From: Engelhardtia mirabilis
Lineage (GTDB): Bacteria > Planctomycetota > UBA1135 > GCA-002686595
Length of the DNA: 64,000 bases
NCBI RefSeq assembly: GCF_007748095.1
Contig: NZ_CP036287.1
Span: forward strand, 6,200,001-6,264,000
Reading direction: 5' to 3'
How positions within the stretch are numbered: the first letter of the stretch is position 1; each line of letters begins with the position of its first letter. Both the position numbers and the translations under genes were made by a program. The notes under the pieces are model-generated. The model had not been told where the DNA came from. It made no database searches and saw nothing but the letters and a program-made list of their open reading frames with translations. Positions 25,509-33,702 of this stretch are shown here, piece by piece.

Positions 25509-26732
25509 ATGGTCACGATCCGCTCGCACTTCGTCGCCGCCACGCTGCTGTTGCTCGTCCCCGGCTCCGCACTCGCCGCGGGCCCGCCCCAGGAGCCAGA
25601 CACCGGAGGTGGGCAGACCGGAGTCCTGGGGCTCGGAACCAGCGGCGAGTTGAAGCGCCGGACCGGCGCCCTGGACCGGCTGCCACGCAAGACGTGCGCG
25701 GCGGTGGACCGCGGCCTGGACTGGTTGGCCCGTCACCAGCGCCCCGACGGGGCCTGGGACGCCGACGGCTTCGGCAGCCTGTGTGCGGACGAGCCCTGCG
25801 GTGGCCCCGGCCCGAAAGATGGCGATGTGCGGGCCACGGCCCTGGCCCTCTTGGCCCTGACCGGCGGCGCCCAGTCCCTGCGCGACGGCGAGCACGCGGA
25901 CGCGGTGCGCGCCGGCGTCGCCTTCTTGCGACGGCAGCAGGACGCCGAGAGCGGAGCCATCGGCCGCGCGGAGACCGCCCCGGGTCTCGAGATCGCGCCC
26001 GTCCCGCCGGCCCTCGCCCTCGAGACCCACGCCCTCGCCACCGCGGCCCTGTGCGACGCCTGCGCCCTGACCCGCGATCCGATCCTGGCCCCCTCCTGTC
26101 GGGCTGCGGTCGAGCATCTGGTCACCGCGGTCGAGGGCTCGCGCGCCGACGGCGACCGAGCAGCCGGCGAGGGAGGCTCGGCGCAGGGCCGCCCGGTCGC
26201 AGCCACCGATAGGGCTCGCACCGAGCGCGATCTGCCGGCCGGCGCGATCCGTTGGCTGCCGCCGGTCGTGGCGATCCTGCGCGACGCCGAATTCACCGTC
26301 CCGGCCGACGCCGTCGGAGCGATGGTCGCCAGCCTCCGCGCCGAGGGCGCCGAGGGCGCCGAGGGCGCCGAACTGCGACCGATGGCTGTCGCCCTGGGCC
26401 TGCGCCTGTTGCCCGCCGGCGCCGAGATCGATGGCCGGCGCGCCGCGATCGCGGCCGGACTGACGCCCGAAGGCCTGCAACCCCTGGTCGCCGATCCGGC
26501 CGAGCGCTGGTGTGCGGCGTGGCTTCTGCGCGAGCTCGACGACGCGGCGCGGCAGCCCTTGGAGCGCGCCCTCGACGCCGCGATCCTCGAGACGCGCGGC
26601 TCGCTCTCCGGTTGCATCGGCGGATCCTTTCCACCCGTGGCCGGGCTCGACGGCGGCCGCGTCGAGGCCACCGCCCTGGCGCTGCTCGCGATCGAAGCGC
26701 GCGCCGGGAACGAGCCGCTCGATCGAGATTGA
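25509..26732 (+). CDS. Exported alpha-toroid protein, soluble paralogue
   Basis: A 407-aa protein with a normal Sec signal peptide (ending near GSALAAG) in place of the TonB-like anchor. It has prenyltransferase/squalene-oxidase-type helical repeats: GLDWLARHQRPDGAWDADGF, TALALLALTGGAQSL, AGVAFLRRQQDAESGAIG. They match the two flanking membrane-anchored paralogues but are more divergent, and the C-terminal half is degenerate. An in-frame 9-bp repeat (about 26339-26371) gives AEGAEGAEGAE. The DxDD cyclase motif is absent. Its position between the two anchored copies suggests a shared periplasmic process, perhaps with this protein as a soluble partner or competitor. The function is unknown. Confidence 0.8.
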   Translation: MVTIRSHFVAATLLLLVPGSALAAGPPQEPDTGGGQTGVLGLGTSGELKRRTGALDRLPRKTCAAVDRGLDWLARHQRPDGAWDADGFGSLCADEPCGGPGPKDGDVRATALALLALTGGAQSLRDGEHADAVRAGVAFLRRQQDAESGAIGRAETAPGLEIAPVPPALALETHALATAALCDACALTRDPILAPSCRAAVEHLVTAVEGSRADGDRAAGEGGSAQGRPVAATDRARTERDLPAGAIRWLPPVVAILRDAEFTVPADAVGAMVASLRAEGAEGAEGAELRPMAVALGLRLLPAGAEIDGRRAAIAAGLTPEGLQPLVADPAERWCAAWLLRELDDAARQPLERALDAAILETRGSLSGCIGGSFPPVAGLDGGRVEATALALLAIEARAGNEPLDRD

Positions 26733-26867
26733 ACCTGTCGGGCGATCGCCCGTTCCGTACTGCACGAGACAGGAACCGCGGCTTTCTCCTCGATTCGAGG
26801 CGCACCGGCGCCGCGCGCACAAGGCGCGCGGTGCGGACGCCAGGAATCCGAATCACGGAGGGCTGCG

Positions 26868-28442
26868 ATGGTGCAGCGTTCGACACGTGGCGTCGATGCA
26901 ATGGGCGCGAGCTCGATCCGGGCCTACGAGCCCGAAGACTCGTTCCACGACGTGCTCTACGACTGGATGGAGCGGGCCCCGTGGCTCGCGATCTCCTTCG
27001 CGATGCACCTGGTGTTGTACTTCATGCTCGCGGCGATCCCCTGGAGCGCGATGCAGAGCCAAGAGGTTCCGATCCTCAACGCGCGCATCGATCCGCCCGA
27101 CGAAGTCTTCGTCGAACCGGAGGTCGAGGAGATCATCGAGAAGATCCCCGTGCCGATCGAAGATCCGGTGCAGGTCGTCGAGAACGTCAGCGACGTCGAC
27201 GCGATCTCCGAGGACCCGGCGGAATCCGACGACCCGTTCGAAGCGCCCTTCGCGCCGTCGAACAACAACAACGCCGTGATCGGGATCGGCCCCGGCGGGG
27301 GGTTGGGCGGCGGCGGAGCTGTCGGCCGCCCCGGTCGCAGGCCGCAGACCCCAGGACCCGTGCTGACGTCGATCGCACTCGGCCTCGAGTGGCTGGCCGA
27401 GCACCAGTCCCCCGACGGCCACTGGGACGGCGACGACTTCGCCTACCAGTGCGACCGCGGTGGACCCCCGGCCGACGGTGAAGGATCGCCCCTGCACGAC
27501 GTGGGCCTGACCGGCCTCGCCGTGCTGGCCTTCATGGGCTGGGGCGACACTCCGGAGAGCGGCGACTACGCCGACAACATTCGCCGCGGCCTGGCCTGGC
27601 TGCGGCGCAGTCAGGACACCGACTCCGGTCGGATCGGTGTCGCCGTCAGCTCGAATTCGATCTACGACCACGCGATCGCGACCCTCGCCCTGTGCGAGGC
27701 GCAGGCCATGGCGCCGGCGCCCATGCGCGGGCGCGCGGCGCAGAGCGCGATCGACTTCGCCCAGCGCGCGCGCTCGGCCTACACCGGCTGGCGCTACCAG
27801 TACCCGCCCGACGGCACGGCCGACACGTCGGTCACCGGTTGGATGGTCCTGGCCCTGTCGGCCGCGCGCAAGGCGGGGCTCGCCACCGATCCGGCCGCGT
27901 TCCGCGACGCCCTGGGGTGGATCGACGAGGTCACCGACCCGGCCACCGGCCGCACCGGCTACATGCAACCGGGCGAGGGTGTGGCGCGACCGAAGCACTT
28001 GATCGACGTCTACCCGGCGGAGCTCAGCGAAGCGATGACCGCGGCGGGCCTGCTCACGCGCGCCTTCGCCTCCGACGCCCTCGACCAGCCCTTGGCCGCG
28101 ACAGACCATTCGCGCGAAGCGATCGATCGAGGCGTCGAGTTGCTGCTCGCCCTGCCGCCCCATTGGACCGAGGACGGCGCCGGCGTCGACCTCTACTACT
28201 GGTACTACGCCAGCTACGCCCTGTTCCAACTGGGCGGGAGCCACCCGTCGGCTTGGAAGCGCTGGGAGAAGGCCCTGGTCGACACCCTGCTGCCGGCCCA
28301 GCGCCAGTCACCCGCTTGCTTCGAAGGGTCCTTCGATCCGATCGGACCCTGGGGCGAGGACGGCGGGCGGGTCTACGCCACAGCGATCAGCGTGCTGTCG
28401 CTGGAGGTGTTCTTCCGCTACGAGCGCTTGGACGAGCACTGA
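26868..28442 (+). CDS. TonB-like N-terminal anchor fused to a prenyltransferase-like alpha-toroid domain (copy 2)
   Basis: A 524-aa paralogue of the protein at 23817, alike from APWLAISFAMHLVLYFML (membrane helix with S43-x3-H47) through the acidic linker (residues about 70-125) and the toroid (GLEWLAEHQSPDGHWDGDDF; TSVTGWMVLALSAA) to the shared ending (DPIGPWGEDGGRVYATAI). ATG 26868 is preferred to ATG 26901 because GGAGGG lies 5 nt upstream. The linker is shorter and less acidic than in copy 1. It ends at a long hairpin and is convergent with the DUF1499-like gene. Like copy 1 it lacks a cyclase active site, and the TonB-like reading is inference from the helix motif and linker. Confidence 0.85.
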   Translation: MVQRSTRGVDAMGASSIRAYEPEDSFHDVLYDWMERAPWLAISFAMHLVLYFMLAAIPWSAMQSQEVPILNARIDPPDEVFVEPEVEEIIEKIPVPIEDPVQVVENVSDVDAISEDPAESDDPFEAPFAPSNNNNAVIGIGPGGGLGGGGAVGRPGRRPQTPGPVLTSIALGLEWLAEHQSPDGHWDGDDFAYQCDRGGPPADGEGSPLHDVGLTGLAVLAFMGWGDTPESGDYADNIRRGLAWLRRSQDTDSGRIGVAVSSNSIYDHAIATLALCEAQAMAPAPMRGRAAQSAIDFAQRARSAYTGWRYQYPPDGTADTSVTGWMVLALSAARKAGLATDPAAFRDALGWIDEVTDPATGRTGYMQPGEGVARPKHLIDVYPAELSEAMTAAGLLTRAFASDALDQPLAATDHSREAIDRGVELLLALPPHWTEDGAGVDLYYWYYASYALFQLGGSHPSAWKRWEKALVDTLLPAQRQSPACFEGSFDPIGPWGEDGGRVYATAISVLSLEVFFRYERLDEH

Positions 28443-28456
28443 GCCGTCCGGTGGCT

Positions 28457-28541
28457 GGGCGTCCGGTTGGGCGTACGGTGGCGTGGGCCAAATGGTCCCG
28501 CCACCGTACGCCCACGCCACCGTACGCCCAACCGGACGCCC
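28457..28541. terminator. Long 32-bp inverted repeat between convergent genes
   Basis: Perfect arms 28457-28488 and 28510-28541 (outer end GGGCGTCCGGTTGGGCGTAC) with a 21-nt spacer. The spacer repeats part of the right arm, so CGCCACCGTACGCCCA occurs twice in tandem and alternative pairings are possible. It lies 15 bp after the toroid stop and 7 bp from the stop of the minus-strand gene, so it can terminate both. Confidence 0.75.
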
Positions 28542-28548
28542 GGATCGT

Positions 28549-28893
28549 TCAGACCACGCGTCGGTGCAGCAGCTTCATGAACTCGACGATGTTGGCCTTG
28601 TCGCACTTGCGCAGGCCCCCGTCGGACTCAGAGCGCAGGGTCACCGTCGTCGAAGGCACGCCCTCCGGCCCCTCGACCTTGATGGTCACCCGCGAGTTGC
28701 CGCTCAAGGGGCGGGCCTTGCGCTCGCAGTTGAGCACCCCATTGGCCTCGTCCTCCGACATCAGGCTCCACCCGGGGAGATCCTCCACCAGCTCCTTCGC
28801 CGTGGCGTAGATCCCGTCCTTGAGGCTCGGGACGCGCAGGGGCTTCAGGTGCTGGTGCGATTGGTTGTCGCTGGACTCGAACGAGCTGGCCAT
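28549..28893 (-). CDS. Small DUF1499-like protein
   Basis: A 114-aa protein without signal peptide. The pattern GIYATAKELVEDLPGWSLMS, then RVTIKVEGPEGVPSTTVTLR, then RSESDGGLRKCDKANIVEF resembles DUF1499 proteins, which have a similar 'tV.vRS.Sr.G..D.G.N..RI..f' ending. The match is by eye and the Arg/Ser residues are only partly conserved. The biochemical role of DUF1499 is unknown. It lies 32 bp downstream of rpsT on the same strand. Confidence 0.65.
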   Translation of the reverse strand: MASSFESSDNQSHQHLKPLRVPSLKDGIYATAKELVEDLPGWSLMSEDEANGVLNCERKARPLSGNSRVTIKVEGPEGVPSTTVTLRSESDGGLRKCDKANIVEFMKLLHRRVV

Positions 28894-28925
28894 GGAACTG
28901 GAGGGTCTCGGGGCTCCCGATCCGC

Positions 28926-29183
28926 TCAGGCTTCGATCGTCGCGACGCGCTTGGCGAGGCGGCTCTTGTAGCGCGCCGCCGAGTTGGCGTGGATGATGTG
29001 CTGCTTGGCGGCCTTGTCGATCTGCTTGGCCGCAGCGCGCATGGCTTCGTTGCCGGCTTCCTGCGACTCGGCGACCAGCACCTTCTTCATCGCCGTGCGC
29101 ATGCGGGTGCGCAGGGTCTTGTTGCGAAGGCGACGCTCCTCGTCCTGACGGTGGCGCTTCTTGGCTTGTGCGGTGTTCGGCAT
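28926..29183 (-). CDS. rpsT: 30S ribosomal protein bS20
   Basis: An 85-aa Lys/Arg/Ala-rich helical protein that starts MPNTAQAKKRHRQDEERRLR, has TRMRTAMKKVL and ends with HANSAARYKSRLAKRVA. This is the full-length bS20 pattern, a primary binder of 16S rRNA in the small subunit. It stands upstream of the DUF1499-like gene and downstream of the TPR gene on the same strand. Confidence 0.96.
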   Translation of the reverse strand: MPNTAQAKKRHRQDEERRLRNKTLRTRMRTAMKKVLVAESQEAGNEAMRAAAKQIDKAAKQHIIHANSAARYKSRLAKRVATIEA

Positions 29184-29287
29184 GGGGTGTGGGTCGGGGC
29201 GCCGTCGAGGCGGGCCCTCAGGTTGCTGTCTTGGCTACGCCTCCCGATGCGCGGGAAGCGGAAGTGGATCTGTCGCGGCCGGAGCCC

Positions 29288-30619
29288 CTAGCGCAGGGAC
29301 TCCATCTTCTGGCCGACCTCGCGGAAGCCGATGTCGACCTCGAAGACCCTCGCGAACCAGACGCGGGCGGTCTCGCGGTCACCTTGGCGCTCGGCGAGGA
29401 GCCCCAGAGTGTACAGGATGTCCTTGGCTCGCTCCTCGCTGTCCTTGAGCCCTTCGAGCGCCTTCTGGAACTCCTTGGCGGCCAGGTCGGGGAAGTCCTT
29501 GGCCAGGAAGCAGCGCGCCTTGACCTCGGGCACCTCGCGCCGCAGACGGGGGTCGTCCTGGGCCTTCTGGAGCTCGGCCAGGGCCCCGTCGGGATCCCCC
29601 GACCGCAGCAGCCGCCGGGCCAGGCCCAGGCGCAGGGTCGCGTCGCCGGGGCGCAAGGCCGTGCGGGCCCGCAGGTCCTCGAGTTCGTGGGCCTCCAACT
29701 CGGCCTCCAGCTCGGCCGCCCGGGTGGCGTCGCCGTCCTTGTCCGCCGCGCTCATCTGGCGCTTGAGCACCTTCGAGCGCAGGTCGCCGGCCCGACTGAC
29801 CAGGTCGAAGTCGTCGCGGCGGTAGTCCTTGGCCCGATCGATCAGGTCCCAGGCCGCCTCCGGATCCCCGAGCTTCTCGTGCATCTCGGCCATCTGCACC
29901 ATCAGCGCCGGGTCCGAGGGGTTGTCCGCGAAGCGGTCCTCGAGGCGCCGCAGCTCGTCGCGCAGCTCGTCGTCCGACAGGTGCAGGCGCTTCTGGCGCT
30001 CCAGCACCCGGGTCTGGTCGGCGTCGGCCAGGCGCTCCCGGCTGTGGCTGGCCGTGTCCAGGTTGCCCTGGGTCAGGGAGATCTCCGCCGCCAGGTTCTT
30101 GCGCGCCTTGAGGGCGTCCTGGTCGCGCGGATCGGCCTGCAGCGCCCGCTCGTAGAACTCCAGGGCCCGGGTGTGGTCCCCGGTGGCCGACATCATCGCC
30201 CCGGCGCGCTTGAGCCCCTCGGCGTTCTTGGGGCTGATCTCGGCCACGAACTCGTAGACCGCCTTGGCCGAGTGCTTGTGGCCGGCCAGCTCCAGCGACT
30301 CCCCCAGGAGCAGGTTCGCCTCCTCGTCGAGGGGCGCCGCCTTCAGGTAGTCCTCGAGCGCCCGCGCGGCGGCCATGTATTTCTTGGCCTTGAACAGGGC
30401 GTGGGCCTTGGACAGGGGCAGGGCCCCTCGCAGGGCCTTGCTGAAGCGGCCCGGCGGCTTGGCGTCGTGGCGCTTCTTCAGGGCCGAGCGCAGGCCGGCC
30501 CGGGCCTCGCCCTGATCGGGATCGACGTCCAGGAGCTGACGGTAGAGCTCGACCGCGAAGTCGAAGTTCTTGCGCCGGATGGCCTCGTCGGCCTTTTGCA
30601 GGTGCTTGGAGAAGTCCAC
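29288..30619 (-). CDS. TPR-repeat protein, cytoplasmic
   Basis: A 443-aa protein with no signal peptide or membrane helix. It consists of about eight TPR-like helix pairs, for example NFDFAVELYRQLLDVDPDQG and HTRALEFYERALQADPRDQD, interrupted by a charged region (about 215-330: LRRLEDRFADNPSDPALMVQ, AAELEAELEAHELEDL). It probably scaffolds protein complexes. A similar layout is common in planctomycetes upstream of rpsT, but no specific partner is known. Confidence 0.88.
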   Translation of the reverse strand: MDFSKHLQKADEAIRRKNFDFAVELYRQLLDVDPDQGEARAGLRSALKKRHDAKPPGRFSKALRGALPLSKAHALFKAKKYMAAARALEDYLKAAPLDEEANLLLGESLELAGHKHSAKAVYEFVAEISPKNAEGLKRAGAMMSATGDHTRALEFYERALQADPRDQDALKARKNLAAEISLTQGNLDTASHSRERLADADQTRVLERQKRLHLSDDELRDELRRLEDRFADNPSDPALMVQMAEMHEKLGDPEAAWDLIDRAKDYRRDDFDLVSRAGDLRSKVLKRQMSAADKDGDATRAAELEAELEAHELEDLRARTALRPGDATLRLGLARRLLRSGDPDGALAELQKAQDDPRLRREVPEVKARCFLAKDFPDLAAKEFQKALEGLKDSEERAKDILYTLGLLAERQGDRETARVWFARVFEVDIGFREVGQKMESLR

Positions 30620-30823
30620 GGATGGGGCTAGGTGGGCCCTGAAAAGGGCGCGGGAAGGTATCCCGGGGGGTCCCGGGGGTCAACGCAGGCGCGCCGCTGC
30701 CCCTTCCTACCCGCGCGGCGGCGGCCTACTATCGTTCGCTTCGCCCGGGGCCGACCGAATCTCCGACCGCCCCCCGCGCGGCGCCCCTTCGCCCTCCAGT
30801 CAGCCTCCCGACCAGCGCCAACG

Positions 30824-31411
30824 ATGGCCGACGAGCTCGAATTCGACCTGACCCTGTATCCCGAACCGGTCCTGCGCAAGCGGGCCGAGGCGGTGACCGA
30901 CTTCGACGCCGGGTTGAAGGCGATCGTGGAGGCCATGTTCCGCTGCATGGCCACGGCCGGGGGCGTAGGCCTGGCCGCGCCCCAGGTGGGCCTCAAGCGG
31001 CGCATCCTGGTGGCCAACGCCACCGGCGAGCCGGGCGACGACCTGATCCTGGTCAACCCCACGATCTTGGAGCGCACCGGGTCGACGACGGTCTACGAGG
31101 AGGGCTGCCTCTCGTTCCCCGGCATCTACGCCGAGGTCGAGCGCCCCGACCGTTGCAAGGTCCGCGCCCAGGATCTCGAGGGCAACGAGTTCGAGGCCGA
31201 GTTCGAAGGCTTCCCCAGCCGGATCGTCCAGCACGAGTACGACCACCTCGAGGGAGTGCTGCTGGTGGATCGCATGTCGCCGGCGGACAAGACGCGCCAC
31301 CGGGCGGCGCTCGAGGAGTTGGTCTGCGAGTTCAAGCACCGCCGGGCCCAAGCGACCGCGGCCAAGTCCGGCGTCGCGCCGCGCCGCGGACTGCCCGGCG
31401 CGCGCCGCTGA
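30824..31411 (+). CDS. def: Peptide deformylase
   Basis: A 195-aa metalloenzyme that removes the formyl group from new proteins. All three signature motifs are present: GVGLAAPQVG, EGCLSFPG (metal-binding Cys) and QHEYDHLEG (two metal-binding His and the catalytic Glu). The last 25 residues form a basic tail (RAQATAAKSGVAPRRGLPG) beyond the usual fold. ATG 30824 starts the family-typical LTLYPEPVLRKRAE segment; the frame is open upstream but non-protein-like. A TACTAT box lies at 30727-30732. ribF follows after 23 bp. Confidence 0.96.
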   Translation: MADELEFDLTLYPEPVLRKRAEAVTDFDAGLKAIVEAMFRCMATAGGVGLAAPQVGLKRRILVANATGEPGDDLILVNPTILERTGSTTVYEEGCLSFPGIYAEVERPDRCKVRAQDLEGNEFEAEFEGFPSRIVQHEYDHLEGVLLVDRMSPADKTRHRAALEELVCEFKHRRAQATAAKSGVAPRRGLPGARR

Positions 31412-31434
31412 TCCGGCGCTCCCCCGGACGAGCG

Positions 31435-32379
31435 GTGCAGACGACCTTCGAAGCCAAGCGACTGAGCCCCCCGCCCGGCGGCTCGGTCGTCTCGATCGGC
31501 GTCTTCGACGGGGTCCACCTGGGGCACCAGGCGATCCTGGCCCGCAACGTCGAGGTGGCCCGCGAGGAGAGCGCGGTGCCCACGGTGGTGACCTTCCGGC
31601 GGCACCCGAAGAAGGTGCTCCTGGGGCGCTCGCCGAAGCAGATCACGACCCTCGAGTACCGCATCGAGCTGTTCCGCCGCCTGGGGATCGAGCACGTGGT
31701 CGCGCTCAATTTCGACCAGCGTCTGCGCGACCTCTCGGCCGCGGACTTCACCCGCGAGCTCCTGGTGGAGGGTCTGGCCGCCAAGCGCTTCGTGCTGGGC
31801 TTCGACAGCAAGTTCGGGCGCGGCCGCGAGGGCTCGCCCGCCTTCCTCGAGAGCCTGGGCCACCGGGTCGAGGTGGCGCCCAAGGTCGTGGTCGACCAGC
31901 GGCCGGTCTCCAGCACGGCGATCCGCGAGGCGGTCGAGCTGGGGGACCTCTCCGGCGCGGCCGCGATGCTCGGCCGGCCGGTCTCGGTCCTCGGCCGCGT
32001 GGTCCACGGCGACGCCCTCGGCCGCCGCTTGGGCTTCCCCACGGCCAACCTCAACCTGATGCAGGGCCTGCACCCACCCACCGGGGTCTACGCCTGCTGG
32101 GCCCGGGTGCTGGCCGACGACGAGACCCGGCCCCGGGGCCCGGCCCTGCGGGCGGTCACCAACATCGGCTTCCGCCCCACGGTCACCGACGGGTCGATGG
32201 ACTCCGATCCGCGGGTCGAGGTGCACCTGCTCGACGACTCCATGGACCTCTACGGCCGGCGCATCGAGGTGGAGTTCGCGGCCGCCCTGCGGGGCGAGAT
32301 GCGCTTCGACAGCGTCGACGACCTGGTGGCCCAGATCGCCCTCGACGTGCGCGCCGCCCGCGAGCGGCTGTCGGCCTGA
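31435..32379 (+). CDS. ribF: Bifunctional riboflavin kinase/FAD synthetase
   Basis: A 314-aa enzyme making FMN and then FAD from riboflavin and ATP. The N-terminal adenylyltransferase has GVFDGVHLGHQAIL and the VVSSTAIR-type element (PVSSTAIREAV). The C-terminal kinase domain has GRRLGFPTANLNL, PTGVYACWA and the acidic site region in DSDPRVEVHLLDD. GTG 31435 is the first start in the frame that fits the family N-terminus. It follows def by 23 bp, so the two probably form an operon. Confidence 0.95.
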   Translation: MQTTFEAKRLSPPPGGSVVSIGVFDGVHLGHQAILARNVEVAREESAVPTVVTFRRHPKKVLLGRSPKQITTLEYRIELFRRLGIEHVVALNFDQRLRDLSAADFTRELLVEGLAAKRFVLGFDSKFGRGREGSPAFLESLGHRVEVAPKVVVDQRPVSSTAIREAVELGDLSGAAAMLGRPVSVLGRVVHGDALGRRLGFPTANLNLMQGLHPPTGVYACWARVLADDETRPRGPALRAVTNIGFRPTVTDGSMDSDPRVEVHLLDDSMDLYGRRIEVEFAAALRGEMRFDSVDDLVAQIALDVRAARERLSA

Positions 32380-32512
32380 GGAAGACTCGCGGACCCGCAT
32401 CGACGGGCCGAGTGGTGCCCCCGAAAGTGCCCTGCGAAGTTATTCGTCCACTCAGGTCGAGGAGCCTGGTTGACGGCGCCCCCGGCCATCGGGACAATCC
32501 CCGGCCGCGAAC

Positions 32513-32588
32513 GGCCAGATAGCTCAGTTGGTAGAGCACTTGACTGAAAATCAAGGGGTCGCCGGTTCAAATCCGGCTCTGGCCACCA
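32513..32588 (+). tRNA. tRNA-Phe (GAA)
   Basis: A 76-nt cloverleaf with the CCA encoded. The acceptor arms GGCCAGA/TCTGGCC pair fully, the D arm is GCTC...GAGC, the anticodon stem is CTTGA/TCAAG with loop CTGAAAA and anticodon GAA at 32546-32548, and the T arm is GCCGG-TTCAAAT-CCGGC. No integrase or duplicated 3' end was found nearby. Confidence 0.97.
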
Positions 32589-32631
32589 CTCGCGCTCCCC
32601 GTCGGTTGCACGCCAGTTGCGGCGCTCTCTC

Positions 32632-32673
32632 GCGCGAACGCGCCGCGGGGGTGCGCGAACGCGCCGCGGGGGT
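32632..32673. repeat. 21-bp direct repeat, two copies
   Basis: GCGCGAACGCGCCGCGGGGG plus T occurs at 32632 and again at 32653, directly adjacent, just after tRNA-Phe. A second degenerate pair (GACCGAGTGACGAGC / GACCGAGTCACGAGC) follows at about 32684-32726. They look like local slippage rather than an attachment site. Confidence 0.8.
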
Positions 32674-32737
32674 GCGGGGGCCGAGACCGAGTGACGAGCC
32701 GTAGTCACGAACGACCGAGTCACGAGCAGGTGTCGAC

Positions 32738-33046
32738 ATGACTGCCACGGATCGCCACCGACCGCGGGTCATCACCAAGAGCGACCCGACCAAGCTCGCC
32801 ATCGAATGGGCCGACGGCGGCTCGACCACATTCACGGCGGTCGAGCTTCGCAACCTCTGCCCCTGCGCCCACTGCGTCGACGAGCACAGTGGCATCCGTC
32901 GCCATGACGCCGCTACCACGCCCGCGGACCTGACCACACGCGACGTAGCGCTGGTCGGGCACTACGCCCTCTCGATCGACTTCAGCGACGGGCACTCCAC
33001 GGGGATCTTCCCCTACCGAATGCTGCGCGCAGCGGGCGACGCGTGA
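32738..33046 (+). CDS. GBBH-N domain (DUF971) protein
   Basis: A 102-aa protein with the gamma-butyrobetaine-hydroxylase-like N-terminal fold: LRNLCPCAHCVDEHSG, with three Cys that bind zinc in relatives, and HYALSIDFSDGHSTGIFPY near the end. Such stand-alone domains are found near Fe-S and Mrp/ApbC genes and are thought to help Fe-S or metal handling, but none is adjacent here. It overlaps the next gene by 4 bp. Confidence 0.88.
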   Translation: MTATDRHRPRVITKSDPTKLAIEWADGGSTTFTAVELRNLCPCAHCVDEHSGIRRHDAATTPADLTTRDVALVGHYALSIDFSDGHSTGIFPYRMLRAAGDA

Positions 33047-33462
33047 GCGGCGAAGCAGCACCGGCCGCCGCGCTCGAAGCGGCGATGGGCGCGCTGCAGC
33101 GCAGCCTCAGCGCTGGGGTCGAGCCGAACCCGGCCCTGGCCGTGGCGGTGCTTGTGCCCCTCGGACGGCTCTTGCTCGAGGGCTCCCTCGACGGCGTCGA
33201 CCAGACCATCTCGGTGCTGGTCGACCTGGTGGACCCCAGCGGCGCCAACTGGCGCGAGGCGGTGGCAGTCGGCGTCATCGCCCGCGAGCGGGACTTCGCG
33301 GCGCTGCTGGACGACCCCACCAGCGACCCGGCCGACCTATCCGACGCACGGACCGACCTCGAGGCGCTGTTCTGCGCCAGCGACGCCCTCGGCGAGCCGG
33401 TCCCGGAGGCGCTGCGCGAGCGGGTCTCCGCCCGCGACGGCGAACTGGAAGCGCGTCTGTAG
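33043..33462 (+). CDS. Hypothetical protein coupled to the DUF971 gene
   Basis: A 139-aa acidic, Ala/Leu-rich, probably all-helical protein from a GTG in a GTGA overlap with the DUF971 stop. It has no signal peptide or membrane helix. I do not recognise the family. The overlap argues that the frame is genuine and that both proteins are made together. Confidence 0.7.
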   Translation: MSGEAAPAAALEAAMGALQRSLSAGVEPNPALAVAVLVPLGRLLLEGSLDGVDQTISVLVDLVDPSGANWREAVAVGVIARERDFAALLDDPTSDPADLSDARTDLEALFCASDALGEPVPEALRERVSARDGELEARL

Positions 33463-33702
33463 CCGGAAGGGCGAGGAGGACGCTCTCCCGCAGGCGGGCG
33501 CCCCATGCGCCGTGCCCCTGACCGCGGTCGGCGCCACGAAACGCCCGCGAGGACCCTTCGCAAGACCGCCCCCGCTGTGTCACGCTTGCACGCAATGCGT
33601 CGACGCCCCGCGTGGGCGACGCCGCGCTCCGAGGGATCTGCGCGTCAGGTTCTCTCGATGGAATCCCCATCCCGCGATCGTTCCAACTCGGAGCTTCATC
33701 TC

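Noticed and set aside
23817..28442. Squalene-hopene cyclases or prenyltransferases
   Set aside because: Only the toroid scaffold is present. The DxDD motif and the substrate-binding residues are missing, and the anchored N-terminus is foreign to these enzymes.
32513..32726. tRNA-Phe as an integration site
   Set aside because: No integrase gene and no copy of the tRNA 3' end were found in the window; the adjacent repeats are simple tandem duplications.
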